Positions 33,207 to 41,515 of a stretch of DNA of 41,802 nt are shown piece by piece (the first letter of the stretch is position 1; each line of letters begins with the position of its first letter). The notes beneath the pieces are model-generated. The model did no database searches and was not told where the DNA came from. It was given only the letters and a program-made list of their open reading frames with translations. The position numbers and the translations under genes are program-made. This DNA comes from Desulfarculales bacterium (lineage in GTDB: Bacteria; Desulfobacterota; Desulfarculia; Desulfarculales; Desulfarculaceae), in the NCBI GenBank assembly GCA_031267815.1, contig JAIRYI010000065.1, positions 1 through 41,802 of the forward strand, written 5' to 3'.

Positions 33207-33954
33207 AAATATCCAGATATTCGTTTACCCGGCCGAGTTCTTCCTCTGCCAGAGGACGCCATTGCCCGTTAATGAGTACCGGTTCCCGCTCCCGGCGTAA
33301 GATCCGCAGCATTTCACGGATGCCCAGGAGAGCGTGGACGGCAATTCCGGTGCGGCGGGTGAACTCGGCGGCCGCGTCCGCGCCTTTTACTCCCGGCCGC
33401 GCTTTTCCCTCCCGGTCATAAACCGCCTGGGTCTGTTCCCGGTCCACGGCGGTGACTATGGCTTTTATTTCCAGGGTAAGATCCCGCCGCCTGGCTTCCT
33501 CTCCCAGCTTGTCCACGATTTCCAATTTGGTGCGCATGGAGGTGGTCACATCATCCACTATCAGAACTCTGGACCGGTCGGACAGGGCCCCGGTCACAAA
33601 CAGATTGGCCCCGCCGCTGGCCTCGCCGTGGGTCTTAGCTTCTTTCCGGTCATATTCAAAAGCCACCTCCCAGGAAAAATCCTTATAAAGGGCCAGAGCC
33701 AGAGCCTGGGCAATGGCGCTGCCTTTATAGCTGGGCCCGACAAGCACGTCCACCTGTTCCCGGTAAGGGCTTTCCATCAGCCAGCCGGCATAGCACCGGG
33801 CCAGTTCCCAGGACAGCCGGCCCGTGCGCAGGCGGCCGAAATTGATGAAATAGGGGGAGGGCCGGCCGTCTTTAAGGGTCAGGCCGGGGGCAAAAAACAA
33901 ACATCCGCTTTGGGCCAGCAGAAGGGCCAGCCGAATCTGGTAATCGGGCGTCAT
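33196..33954 (-). CDS. pyrE: Orotate phosphoribosyltransferase
   Basis: Joins orotate and PRPP to give OMP. 252 residues, about 40 longer than the E. coli enzyme. The PRPP-binding VLIVDDVTTS (130-139), catalytic-loop FEYDRKEAKTHGE (99-111) and N-terminal LKDGRPSPYFINFG (27-40) are all clear. The extra length lies between the last sheet and the C-terminus. It is the first gene of a four-gene operon, about 31 kb from pyrBC. The start at 33954 has TGAGGTAAAG upstream, and the leader contains a CCTCC/GGAGG inverted pair. Confidence 0.93.
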   Translation of the reverse strand: MTPDYQIRLALLLAQSGCLFFAPGLTLKDGRPSPYFINFGRLRTGRLSWELARCYAGWLMESPYREQVDVLVGPSYKGSAIAQALALALYKDFSWEVAFEYDRKEAKTHGEASGGANLFVTGALSDRSRVLIVDDVTTSMRTKLEIVDKLGEEARRRDLTLEIKAIVTAVDREQTQAVYDREGKARPGVKGADAAAEFTRRTGIAVHALLGIREMLRILRREREPVLINGQWRPLAEEELGRVNEYLDIYGR

Positions 33955-33987
33955 TTATGGCTTTACCTCATGATTACGAATAACAAG

Positions 33988-34029
33988 CCTCCTTTTCCGG
34001 CCTGGGAACCGGAATTTCAGATCCGGAGG
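33988..34029 (-). promoter_or_regulatory. Inverted pair in the pyrE leader
   Basis: On the minus strand CCTCCGG (34029-34023) can pair with CCGG and GGAGG at 34000-33988, about 35-75 bases before the pyrE start. It may fold the leader RNA and hide a purine-rich stretch. Whether this regulates pyrE is inference. Confidence 0.3.
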
Positions 34030-34071
34030 TCTTTGCCGGGAACACTTTTTTATAATTTAACATCCCGAACC

Positions 34072-34098
34072 GGTATAAGCATGCCCTATTTTAGTCAA
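34072..34098 (-). promoter_or_regulatory. Possible promoter of the pyrE operon
   Basis: On the minus strand TTGACT (34098-34093) is followed after 15 bases by TATACC (34077-34072). The spacer is short and the -10 imperfect. The leader would be about 110 bases. Confidence 0.35.
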
Positions 34099-34247
34099 GA
34101 TAAAAGGGCGGCGCCGGTCAGGCGGGAGAAAATCGTAAAATTGGCCCAAGAATAAAGTGGGCAAAAGGCCGCGTCTGAAGCATAATATAAGAAATATATT
34201 CTGTTGCTTTGCCCAAACCGGTTTTAATTTTAAGGAGGATTGATCCT

Positions 34248-34688
34248 GTGCGAAGATTGAAAATTTGCCTGTTCAGCGCCCTATTGGTCCTGCTGGCGGC
34301 CTGGCCCTCGGGGGCGGCCAGCGGTAGCGACTATATCCTGCTGGGCAACGAAGCGGCGGACATGGAAAATTATGACCAGGCCCTGGCCTATTACAATCAG
34401 GCCATAAATTCTTCCGGCCTGAAGGCGGAAAACCGGGCGATAGCCTACCACAACCGGGGTTGCGTCCACTATGACCTGGGCCGGGAGGACGAAGCCTTTA
34501 ACGACTTTACCCAGGCTATCGCCCTGGACCCCAAATATGACCCGCCCTATTATCACCGCAGCTTTATTTACGAGCAGAGGGGTGATTATGAGCGGGCTCT
34601 GGCTGATATGCAAAAGGCTGTCAGCCTGGATTCCTCTTTCGCGGAATACCATGACCGCCTGGAATGGCTCAATGACCAGCGTCCTTAG
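34248..34688 (+). CDS. Exported TPR protein, first of a pair
   Basis: 146 residues from GTG 34248, which has AAGGAGG 9 bases upstream; the frame runs 13 codons further up without support. A signal peptide (VRRLKICLFSALLVLLAAWPSGAA) precedes three tetratricopeptide repeats (about 30-62, 64-98 and 99-133, for example YDQALAYYNQAI and AFNDFTQAIALDP). TPRs mediate protein contacts, so this is likely a periplasmic scaffold. The partner is unknown, but the downstream gene overlaps by 17 bases and encodes a related protein. Confidence 0.8.
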   Translation: MRRLKICLFSALLVLLAAWPSGAASGSDYILLGNEAADMENYDQALAYYNQAINSSGLKAENRAIAYHNRGCVHYDLGREDEAFNDFTQAIALDPKYDPPYYHRSFIYEQRGDYERALADMQKAVSLDSSFAEYHDRLEWLNDQRP

Positions 34689-35265
34689 ATTCCGGCTGGT
34701 TTTTCTTCTCCTGTTCTGCCTGGGGGGCCAGCCCGCTCTGGCCCAGGACGATGAGATATTGCCGGCCGGCGGCAACGCCTATGACGAAGCGCTGAGCGCC
34801 CTCAGCTCCGGCCTTTCCTTCAAGGAGCGGGGTGATTACAGCGGGGCGATAAGGCGTTTTTCCCATGCCCTCAATTCCGGCTACCTGGACCACGCCAACC
34901 GGGCCATTGCCCTGAATAACCGGGGGAACTGCTATGCTGAACAGGAAAAATGGGATGAAGCCCTGGCCGACTACAATCAGTCCCTGCTCCTTGCCCCTGA
35001 ATTTCTTGAAGCCTATTTTAACCGGGCCGGGCTGTATTACCAGACCGGGCGTTTAAAAGAAGCGGTCGTGGATTACCGGCAGGCCATAGCTCAGAATCCC
35101 TCCCTGCCCCAGCCCCATTACCGCCTGGCCTTTGTCTGGGCCAAACTGGGAGACTATGAACAGGCGGTTGCCGCCGGGGAAGAGGCGCTCAACCTGGACC
35201 CCGGCAACCAGCGCTACCTCCGCCAACTGGAGCAATGGCGGCGGGAAGGGCAGGCGGTCAAGTAA
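34672..35265 (+). CDS. Exported TPR protein, second of a pair
   Basis: 197 residues from ATG 34672, inside the end of the first TPR gene and so translationally coupled. A signal peptide (SVLRFRLVFLLLFCLGGQPALA) is followed by four TPR units beginning near 40 (YDEALSALSSGLSFKERGDY), 75, 110 and 145. It is similar in plan to the previous gene, suggesting an old tandem duplication with divergence. A role in envelope protein assembly is plausible but not shown. Confidence 0.8.
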   Translation: MTSVLRFRLVFLLLFCLGGQPALAQDDEILPAGGNAYDEALSALSSGLSFKERGDYSGAIRRFSHALNSGYLDHANRAIALNNRGNCYAEQEKWDEALADYNQSLLLAPEFLEAYFNRAGLYYQTGRLKEAVVDYRQAIAQNPSLPQPHYRLAFVWAKLGDYEQAVAAGEEALNLDPGNQRYLRQLEQWRREGQAVK

Positions 35266-35437
35266 ATTTTTACATCTCCTTGGCCGGGCAAGGCGCGCGC
35301 TTGGGCAAACTTGGACAAACGCTGCCGGGAATATCGCTGATATTTAAGGCGCGCAAATTCCGCAAACTCATGGCTGAAAAAGGCCGGCCCCACCCCGCCC
35401 CAACCCCAGACTGGCTATTTGCATGTTCCGGACTTTC

Positions 35438-36421
35438 TCACTCGCTGACCGTACCTTTGAGCAGCACCACGTGCAGCCGCCCGCCGGCCTCAACGGTGAA
35501 TTTTTCGTCAATCGGACCCACAGGCAGTTTGTCAATATTGGGACTGATAATCAGATTCACCGATTCGCCCAGCTTGGCCCACTGCTCGCGCACGCTGAAT
35601 TTGGAGGAGTTAAATCCCATGGAGTCTATGTTGAAAGAATCTATGCAGGCCTTGCGCACTAAAATGGTGCGCTCAATTTGATGAGTCTGGCTTTTGCTGA
35701 TATTGCCGAAATGCACTTCGTTGGGCTGCACCACCACCGGGCCCCGTACTTCCACTACCACATAAACGCTTATTTTGGTTGAGCCGGGCACCACTAAAAA
35801 TACCGGGCCGGCGAATTCTATGGGGTCAGTGGTTTTTACAGTGAGGGTTAATTTATAGGTTTTACCGTCCGCACTCGGCGTCAGCCTGGCGTCCAGATAC
35901 TGGGCCATGGGGTTTTCCACTCCGGCCAGGACTAAAGGCTTGCCTTCCGCGTCGCTTACCGTGGCGCTGGCGCTGGTAGGTTCGCCCTGGCAGCCGATAA
36001 GCTCAATCCGCCGCCCCACATCCAATTTGATGCGGCTCTGAGTTTCTCCTATCATGACCAGGGTTACCACGGGATTGGAGGGATCGTTGGTTTTGACCAC
36101 CGCGGTTTTGCGGAAAGCCCCCACAATATTATTGGTGTCCAGAATAAGAGTGACCATACCTCTTTCTCCCGGCGCCACCAACCTGTCATAGTCGGCGGTG
36201 GTGCAGCCGCAGGAGGTATTGATGCTCATTATCTCCAAATTGGAACTGCCGGTATTGGTAAAGGGAAACTCCGCGGTGATTTTCACTCCTTCCCGGACAT
36301 TGGGAAAAGTCAGCTCTTTGGTGTCAAAGTCAACGCGGCTGCCTCTCTGGGCGCCGGCGGCGGGAAGGACGCAAAAAGCAAAAAAGAAAGCGGCAAACAT
36401 AAGTTGAGCAAACAGTTTCAT
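35438..36421 (-). CDS. Secreted DUF1573 protein
   Basis: 327 residues. A signal peptide (MKLFAQLMFAAFFFAFCVLPAAGA) is followed by a DUF1573 domain at about 30-120, with the signature FTNTGSSNLEIMSINTSCGC and TTADYDRLVAPGERG. DUF1573 is an Ig-like beta-sandwich found in envelope proteins; no reaction is known. The rest (about 130-327) contains more beta-sandwich-like segments. GAGGAG lies 5 bases before the start. It is convergent with the TPR pair and transcribed alone. Confidence 0.82.
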   Translation of the reverse strand: MKLFAQLMFAAFFFAFCVLPAAGAQRGSRVDFDTKELTFPNVREGVKITAEFPFTNTGSSNLEIMSINTSCGCTTADYDRLVAPGERGMVTLILDTNNIVGAFRKTAVVKTNDPSNPVVTLVMIGETQSRIKLDVGRRIELIGCQGEPTSASATVSDAEGKPLVLAGVENPMAQYLDARLTPSADGKTYKLTLTVKTTDPIEFAGPVFLVVPGSTKISVYVVVEVRGPVVVQPNEVHFGNISKSQTHQIERTILVRKACIDSFNIDSMGFNSSKFSVREQWAKLGESVNLIISPNIDKLPVGPIDEKFTVEAGGRLHVVLLKGTVSE

Positions 36422-36950
36422 TATAACTCCTCAATTGCTGACCGCCCTTGGGGCTACCGCCTTCCGGGCCGGCGAAATATCGGCCGGATAAACCGGCCCC
36501 ACCGTAATCCCCGGCCTCCGGATAACCGGCAGGACAAACCGGGATAAAATTTTCTGTCTCAAACTGCTGTAATATTTAACACCTGCAACTTTTTTTTGTA
36601 AAGGGACAAAACACGCCCTCCAGCCTTGATCATAAATTCCGGCTGCCGCCCCGGCGCGATTGCGGCAACTGTTGAGGCTTTAACCACGCTTAAAGCCTCA
36701 ACCTCCCAATCAAAAATACCATGGCCTTAAGTTTTGATTTGAAAGTGGAATTAAATGACCCGGCCGCCAGGATCGCGATTTTATCCGGCCTGAAATTATG
36801 GAGGATCTTGTTCTTTTTTTCTTTCCGCGCCGGTTTTGCTATGAAGCTCAACCTCTCTGTGTTATATTAAATTTATTTGGGAATATTATTTTGCGGCCGT
36901 TTTTTAGGGGTCTTATATTTTGCCGGCCAAGGGCTTAAGGAGGATTACTT
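36422..36950. other. 529-base interval without a supported gene
   Basis: It holds a perfect 13-bp hairpin at 36671-36702. A 49-codon frame opens at ATG 36721 (ends 36870) without a ribosome binding site, and I do not accept it. An AT-rich stretch with TATATT (36862-36867) upstream of the DUF465 gene may contain that operon's promoter, but no matching -35 is seen. Confidence 0.4.
36671..36702. repeat. Perfect inverted repeat (hairpin) in an intergenic desert
   Basis: GTTGAGGCTTTAA and TTAAAGCCTCAAC, 13 bp, with a 6-base loop. No U-tract lies on either side and no gene ends nearby (DUF1573 starts 250 bases left, DUF465 250 bases right), so an intrinsic terminator is unlikely. Confidence 0.7.
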
Positions 36951-37175
36951 ATGGAAAGTAATGAAATTAAATTAATTGAGGAACTGATCCCGCATAATGA
37001 GGAGCTAAAAAAACTTTGGAACGAACACCTGACGCTTAACGGCAAACTGGACGCCATGGCCAATCAGCATTATTTCACCGCCGAGGAACAGTTGGAGCGC
37101 AAGCAGATGCAAAAACGCAAATTGGCGGGGCGGGATCGGATATACGAAATTTTAGAATCCCACAGAGCCGCCTGA
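36951..37175 (+). CDS. DUF465 (YdcH-like) small protein
   Basis: 74 residues, predominantly helical and charged. The EELKKLWNEHLTLNGKLD and TAEEQLERKQMQKRKLAGRDRI stretches match DUF465. The protein probably forms a two-helix coiled coil; its function is unknown. AAGGAGG lies 7 bases before the ATG. Its TGA stop shares an A with the psd start (TGATG), so it is coupled to phospholipid synthesis genes. Confidence 0.85.
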   Translation: MESNEIKLIEELIPHNEELKKLWNEHLTLNGKLDAMANQHYFTAEEQLERKQMQKRKLAGRDRIYEILESHRAA

Positions 37176-37831
37176 TGCCAGCAACCAGAGTAGACAAATT
37201 CCCTTTAGCCAAAAGCGGCTGGCCCTATCTGGCCGGAAATATTATTATGCTGCTCATGGCGATGGCCCTGGAAGTATATTCCCTGGCCTTGATTCTGACT
37301 CTGAGTCTTCTGTTCATCATCTGGTTTTTCCGTGATCCGGTCCGGATCAGCGGCCCCCTCCCCCCCCTGGCCTTGCTGGCGCCGGCCGACGGCCGGGTGG
37401 TGGCTTTGGAAGAAGTGCTTGTGCCCGGCCTGGGCGCGGTCAAATTGCTCTCCATTTTCATGAATATTTTCGATGTGCATGTCAACCGCCTGCCGGTCAG
37501 CGGCGCTATTTCCCATATAGAGCATGTGGCCGGCGGCTTCAACCCGGCGGACCGTCCCTGGGCCAGGATAAAAAATGAACGCATGAATCTGACCCTGACC
37601 GTTGCCGATGGGCGCCGGCTGATGATAAGCCAGGTAGCCGGCCTGGTAGCCCAAAATATAGAATGCTGGGTGACCGCTCCCGCTGAGGGCGCGCGCGGCC
37701 AGCGTTACGGCATGATAAGATTCGGCTCGCGAGTGGACATATATATGCCCCTCGATACCAGGCTGGCCGTCAGCAGAGGCCAGAAAGTGCGGGCGGGAAT
37801 AACTGTAATAGGAATAATGAACGATGCTTAA
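37175..37831 (+). CDS. psd: Phosphatidylserine decarboxylase proenzyme, short type
   Basis: Decarboxylates phosphatidylserine to phosphatidylethanolamine at the inner membrane. 218 residues, the short Psd class. Two membrane-associated segments lie at about 17-52. FFRDPVR and LAPADGRVV follow, with H102 in DVHVNR. The self-cleavage site is GS at 184-185 in GMIRFGSRVD; cleavage would leave a pyruvoyl group on the small C-terminal chain. It overlaps DUF465 by 1 base and pssA by 8, a tight three-gene operon. Confidence 0.93.
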   Translation: MPATRVDKFPLAKSGWPYLAGNIIMLLMAMALEVYSLALILTLSLLFIIWFFRDPVRISGPLPPLALLAPADGRVVALEEVLVPGLGAVKLLSIFMNIFDVHVNRLPVSGAISHIEHVAGGFNPADRPWARIKNERMNLTLTVADGRRLMISQVAGLVAQNIECWVTAPAEGARGQRYGMIRFGSRVDIYMPLDTRLAVSRGQKVRAGITVIGIMNDA

Positions 37832-38675
37832 TACCCAAAGACGTCTTACCCGTAGCGCCAAGCGCAAAGAACTGGCCCACCGCAGTATTTACATACTGCC
37901 CAATATCTTCACCACCGCCTCTATGTTGGGCGGATTTTTCGCCATTGTCATGGCCTTGAAGGGCAATTATATTTATGCCTGCGCGGCTATTCTGGGTTCA
38001 CTTATCTGTGACGGCCTGGACGGCAAAGTGGCCCGGGCCACTAACACGGTCAGCCGTTTCGGAATTGAATATGACTCGCTGGCAGACCTGGTGGCCTTTG
38101 GCGTGGCTCCGGCGGTGTGCATATATTTGTGGGGCCTGATGGATTATGGGCGCATTGGCTGGCTGGGAGCTTTCCTGTTTGTGGCCTGCGGGGCCATGCG
38201 TCTGGCCCGTTTTAATGTTCAGGTGGAAAAAGTGGGCACCAGCCATTTTGTAGGCCTGCCCATACCCGCGGCCGCCAGCATGGTCATGGCGGTGATAGCT
38301 TTGGCTCATCGCCTGGGATTCGAGGGGCCGGTAAATTTCCTGCCGGTCCTGATTATGGTCTTTGCGCTCAGTTTTCTCATGGTGAGCGGCATTCCCTATA
38401 TGTCTTTCAAAGAACTGCGTTTAAGCAGGCTGAAATCATTCAACGGCCTGGTTGTCACTTTGATCTTTTTCGGGCTGGCCGCTTTTGAGCCTTATATTGT
38501 GGCCTTTGCCCTGATCGGCGGCTATGTGCTGCTGGGCCCCTTGGGGGCCAGAATTTTCCTGCGCGGCAAAGCCAAAAAAATGGCGGAAAGCCAAACTCAT
38601 GAACTGAAACACAGCGAAGCAAAAGAACTCCCGCCCACAGCCCAGGGAACAGAAAACCGTACCCAGGGCGAATAG
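37824..38675 (+). CDS. pssA: CDP-diacylglycerol-serine O-phosphatidyltransferase
   Basis: Makes phosphatidylserine, the substrate of the neighbouring Psd. 283 residues. The CDP-alcohol phosphotransferase motif is complete: D66-G-x2-A-R-x8-G80-x3-D84-x3-D88, in the segment DGKVARATNTVSRFG. About eight membrane segments follow. The hydrophilic C-terminal tail (Lys/Glu/Thr-rich, about 250-283) is longer than needed for the fold. The start codon overlaps the end of psd. Confidence 0.93.
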   Translation: MLNTQRRLTRSAKRKELAHRSIYILPNIFTTASMLGGFFAIVMALKGNYIYACAAILGSLICDGLDGKVARATNTVSRFGIEYDSLADLVAFGVAPAVCIYLWGLMDYGRIGWLGAFLFVACGAMRLARFNVQVEKVGTSHFVGLPIPAAASMVMAVIALAHRLGFEGPVNFLPVLIMVFALSFLMVSGIPYMSFKELRLSRLKSFNGLVVTLIFFGLAAFEPYIVAFALIGGYVLLGPLGARIFLRGKAKKMAESQTHELKHSEAKELPPTAQGTENRTQGE

Positions 38676-38737
38676 CCGGGCGGCAGGCGCAAAATGGAAT
38701 TATGACTGATTCATCTGGGCGGGGAGTTTAAGCGAAA

Positions 38738-40678
38738 ATGTACGATATATTGTTCCAACCTGTAAAGATAGGCGGCCTTCAACTGAGAAACCGGCTGGTC
38801 ATGGCGGCCATGGGGACCAATTTCGGCGCGGGCGGCGGATATGTTTCCGATCTCAACATCAATCATTATACGGAAAAAGCCAGAAACGGAATCGGGCTTC
38901 TGACCGTGGAGGCAATGTATATTCATCCCAGCGGCATGCACCGGCGTCTGGCCATGGGCCTTCTCAGCGATGATATGCTGCCCGGTTTGAAAAGGCTGAC
39001 CGCCTCGGTACACCAACAGGGCGCGGCTATCTCCGCCCAGCTTTCCCACCCCGGACGCCTGGTTTCCCATAAGCCCCAAGAATATGAAATCTACGCCCCT
39101 TCTCCTGTTGCCCACCGCATATCCGGCGCTGTCCCCAAAGAAATGACCGTTGAGGATATCCAAATGATGGTCAGCGCCTTTGGCGAAAAGGCGGCGCGCG
39201 CCCGCCGGGCCGGATTCGACGCTGTGGAAATACACGGCGCCCATGGCTACCTGATCATGCAATTTCTCTCTCCTTTATGGAATAAGCGAACGGACGGATA
39301 CGGCGGCTCTTTCGCAAACCGCTCCCGCTTTGCCCTGGAAGTGGTGGAGGCGGTGCGCCGGGAGGCGGGGGAAGACTTTCCCCTTGTCTTCCGCCTCAGC
39401 GCCGACGAAATGATCGCGGGCGGGCAATCGCTCCACGATAGCCTTGCCCTGGTAAAATTATTGGAAAAATCCGGGGTTGCGGCCTTACATGTATCTGCCG
39501 CCAACAATGAAACCCCTTGGGATATGAAAAATGTCATTGGCACCATGTACTCTCCGCCAGGATACTTGGCCGGGTTTGCCGCTGCCGTAAAAAAAGAAGT
39601 ATCCCTGCCGGTTATCGCGGTAGGGCGTCTGGGCGATCCGGATCTGGCCGCTTCACTCGTGGCCCGGGGTGAAGCTGACCTGATCTGCCTGGGCCGCTCC
39701 CTCTATGCCGACCCCGAATGGGCGCTGAAGGTCAAGGAAGGGAGGCCGGATGAAATCCGTTCCTGCATCGCCTGCAATGCCGGCTGCATTGAGCGCCTGC
39801 AGAAACAGGAACTTATAACCTGTGTGCAGAATCCGCTTCTGGGGCGCAATATTTATCACATGGAAACCGCGGCCTCTCCCAAAAAAATTCTGGTGATAGG
39901 AGCAGGTCTGGCCGGGCTGGAAACGGCTGTCCGCGCCGCTCAACGCGGACATCAGGTTGAAATCTGGGAGCAGAATTCTCGGGCCGGAGGACAGGCCCTG
40001 CTGGCGGCGGCGGCGCCCGATAAAGAGATATTTGCCCAATTAGTCTCCTCCCGGCTGAAAATACTGCAAAAATTGGATGTTAAAATCCATTTCAATCAGG
40101 AAGCCAGAGCCGCGGACGTGGAACAGGGCGGATTTGAGCAGATAATCCTGGCTGCCGGAGGTCTGCCCATCATACCAGGCGAGGAATGGGTTCGGCATCC
40201 TTTGGTAAAAGACGCCTGGGAAGTGCTGGCGCGCAAAGATGAATTCGGCGGGCCGGGCCGGAAAGCCGTGGTGGTGGGCGGCGGCAGCGTGGGTCTGGAA
40301 ACAGCTCATACTCTGGCCAATAAGGGCAGTGATGTAACGGTAATTGAGTTATCCGACACGCCCGGAGCCAATATCGTGCCCACCGTGCGCTGGGCTCTTT
40401 TCGAACTCCTGGCTGAGCGCAATACCGACATTATCACCAATGCCAGGGTAAGCGGCATTGACCGCAACAATGTTCTGTTCTATGAAAAAGACGGCGCGCG
40501 CCACCGCCTGCCTGATCTGGCTCTGGTTGTGTGCGCCATCGGGGTGAGCAAAAACAACGCTTTGCCCGTCTCTCTGGCCGGATCCAAACTGCCGGTGATC
40601 GCGGTGGGCAACTGTGAAAAGCCGGGTAATGCTCTGGATGTACTGACGGACGCCTGCGATCTGGGTCTTTGCCTGTAA
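38738..40678 (+). CDS. NADH:flavin oxidoreductase/enoate reductase (2,4-dienoyl-CoA reductase-like)
   Basis: 646 residues in the three-part layout of FadH/BaiCD/enoate reductases. An OYE-type FMN barrel (1-340) has EIHGAHGYL with H166, H169 and Y171, then NKRTDGYGG. The [4Fe-4S] set is C343-x2-C346-x3-C350-x11-C362. FAD (GAGLAG, 388-393) and NAD(P) (GGGSVG, 514-519) Rossmann folds follow. It reduces C=C bonds of enoates or enoyl-CoAs; the exact substrate is unknown. The H-x-x-H pattern is closer to clostridial enoate/bile-acid reductases than to E. coli FadH. GGGGAG lies about 11 bases before the ATG. An iron-sulfur flavoprotein gene follows after 120 bases. Confidence 0.88.
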   Translation: MYDILFQPVKIGGLQLRNRLVMAAMGTNFGAGGGYVSDLNINHYTEKARNGIGLLTVEAMYIHPSGMHRRLAMGLLSDDMLPGLKRLTASVHQQGAAISAQLSHPGRLVSHKPQEYEIYAPSPVAHRISGAVPKEMTVEDIQMMVSAFGEKAARARRAGFDAVEIHGAHGYLIMQFLSPLWNKRTDGYGGSFANRSRFALEVVEAVRREAGEDFPLVFRLSADEMIAGGQSLHDSLALVKLLEKSGVAALHVSAANNETPWDMKNVIGTMYSPPGYLAGFAAAVKKEVSLPVIAVGRLGDPDLAASLVARGEADLICLGRSLYADPEWALKVKEGRPDEIRSCIACNAGCIERLQKQELITCVQNPLLGRNIYHMETAASPKKILVIGAGLAGLETAVRAAQRGHQVEIWEQNSRAGGQALLAAAAPDKEIFAQLVSSRLKILQKLDVKIHFNQEARAADVEQGGFEQIILAAGGLPIIPGEEWVRHPLVKDAWEVLARKDEFGGPGRKAVVVGGGSVGLETAHTLANKGSDVTVIELSDTPGANIVPTVRWALFELLAERNTDIITNARVSGIDRNNVLFYEKDGARHRLPDLALVVCAIGVSKNNALPVSLAGSKLPVIAVGNCEKPGNALDVLTDACDLGLCL

Positions 40679-40738
40679 TTTTTCGCTCCCCCTTGGCCGC
40701 CCCCGGCCGGCCGGCCGGTTATAAATCAAGAGGCTTGT

Positions 40739-40754
40739 CCGGCGCGCCGGTTTT
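40739..40754 (+). terminator. Weak terminator candidate after the enoate-reductase gene
   Basis: Palindrome CCGGCGCGCCGG followed by TTTTG, about 60 bases after the stop. A run of four CCGG units (40703-40718) lies just before it. Confidence 0.3.
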
Positions 40755-40798
40755 GTCCGGAGCCGGGCCCTATTATAAACGGAAAACGGAATAATACT

Positions 40799-41440
40799 AT
40801 GAAATTAATGGCTTTTAACGGCAGCCCGCGTTACAGCCGCAATACCGCCCGCCTGCTGGAAAGCATGACGCGCGGGGCCGGGGATAAAGGCGCCGCCACG
40901 GAATTGATAAATCTGTATCAAATCAGCTATCAAGGATGCATAAGCTGTTTTCGCTGCAAAAAAGTGGGAGGAACCGGCTATGGCCGCTGTTCTCTTAGAG
41001 ACGGGCTTACCCCGGTCCTGCACAAAGCCCTGCAGGCGCAGGTGCTGATTTTGGGCACCCCCATATATTTCGGCAAGGAGAGCTCCGGCATGCGCGCTTT
41101 TATGGAGCGCCTGTGGTTCCCTTACTATACTTATAATCTCAGTAAACCCACTCTCTCCCCCGCCAAGCGCCGCACTGCTCTGCTTTATACCATGAACCAG
41201 CCCCAGCCGAACATGGAACTGCACGGCTATGATTTGCTGGTGGAAAAAGCCAAAACCTATATGGAAAGATTTTTCCAGTGTCCTTGTCAGGTATTCATAG
41301 CCGCCGACACCAAACAGATGGATGATTATTCCCAATATGAAGTCAATTCCTTCGATCCGGCCGCCAAAGACCTGCGCCACCGGGACCTGTTCCCTCTGGA
41401 ATTGGAACGGGCTTATGAATTCGGCCGGGGGTTGCTCTAA
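40799..41440 (+). CDS. Flavodoxin-fold NADPH-dependent FMN reductase / iron-sulfur-flavoprotein-like
   Basis: 213 residues. FMN phosphate loop NGSPRYSRNTARLL (7-20) is followed by a compact cysteine cluster C47-x2-C50-x2-C53-x10-C64. The iron-sulfur flavoprotein (Isf) family normally has x4-7 before its last cysteine, so the longer gap is a deviation. LGTPIYFGKESSGMRAFMERL (84-104) is the second flavin-site element. It likely carries FMN and an Fe-S cluster and acts as an electron carrier. The obvious partner is the enoate reductase upstream. Confidence 0.82.
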   Translation: MKLMAFNGSPRYSRNTARLLESMTRGAGDKGAATELINLYQISYQGCISCFRCKKVGGTGYGRCSLRDGLTPVLHKALQAQVLILGTPIYFGKESSGMRAFMERLWFPYYTYNLSKPTLSPAKRRTALLYTMNQPQPNMELHGYDLLVEKAKTYMERFFQCPCQVFIAADTKQMDDYSQYEVNSFDPAAKDLRHRDLFPLELERAYEFGRGLL

Positions 41441-41452
41441 AATCTCTGCTCG

Positions 41453-41468
41453 TGCAATATCCGGGTTA
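41453..41468 (+). repeat. Candidate left terminal inverted repeat of an Rpn element
   Basis: TGCAATATCCGGGTTA is the exact reverse complement of the 16-mer at 254-269. It lies 12 bases after the flavoprotein stop and 276 bases before the Rpn start. The outward ends of both copies read TGCA. Confidence 0.6.
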
Positions 41469-41515
41469 GAGCGTGTTCACTTTAAGTGTTAACCCGTTCG
41501 GCTTTGGATTTGCGC
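41466..41515. repeat. Dispersed ~50-bp repeat, copy 2 (inverted relative to copy 1)
   Basis: Its 27-base core (41466-41492) matches the reverse complement of 18315-18341 at 26 of 27 positions. After a 13-base spacer, GGATTTGCGC (41506-41515) matches the second conserved block. It overlaps the terminal repeat by 3 bases. Confidence 0.7.

Noticed and set aside
36721-36870. 49-codon frame before the DUF465 gene
   Set aside because: It reads partly protein-like but has no Shine-Dalgarno, and it ends in the likely promoter region.
40703-40718. Four CCGG units as a functional repeat
   Set aside because: A similar CCGG run occurs near 9691; in this GC-rich sequence it may be simple low complexity next to a weak terminator.
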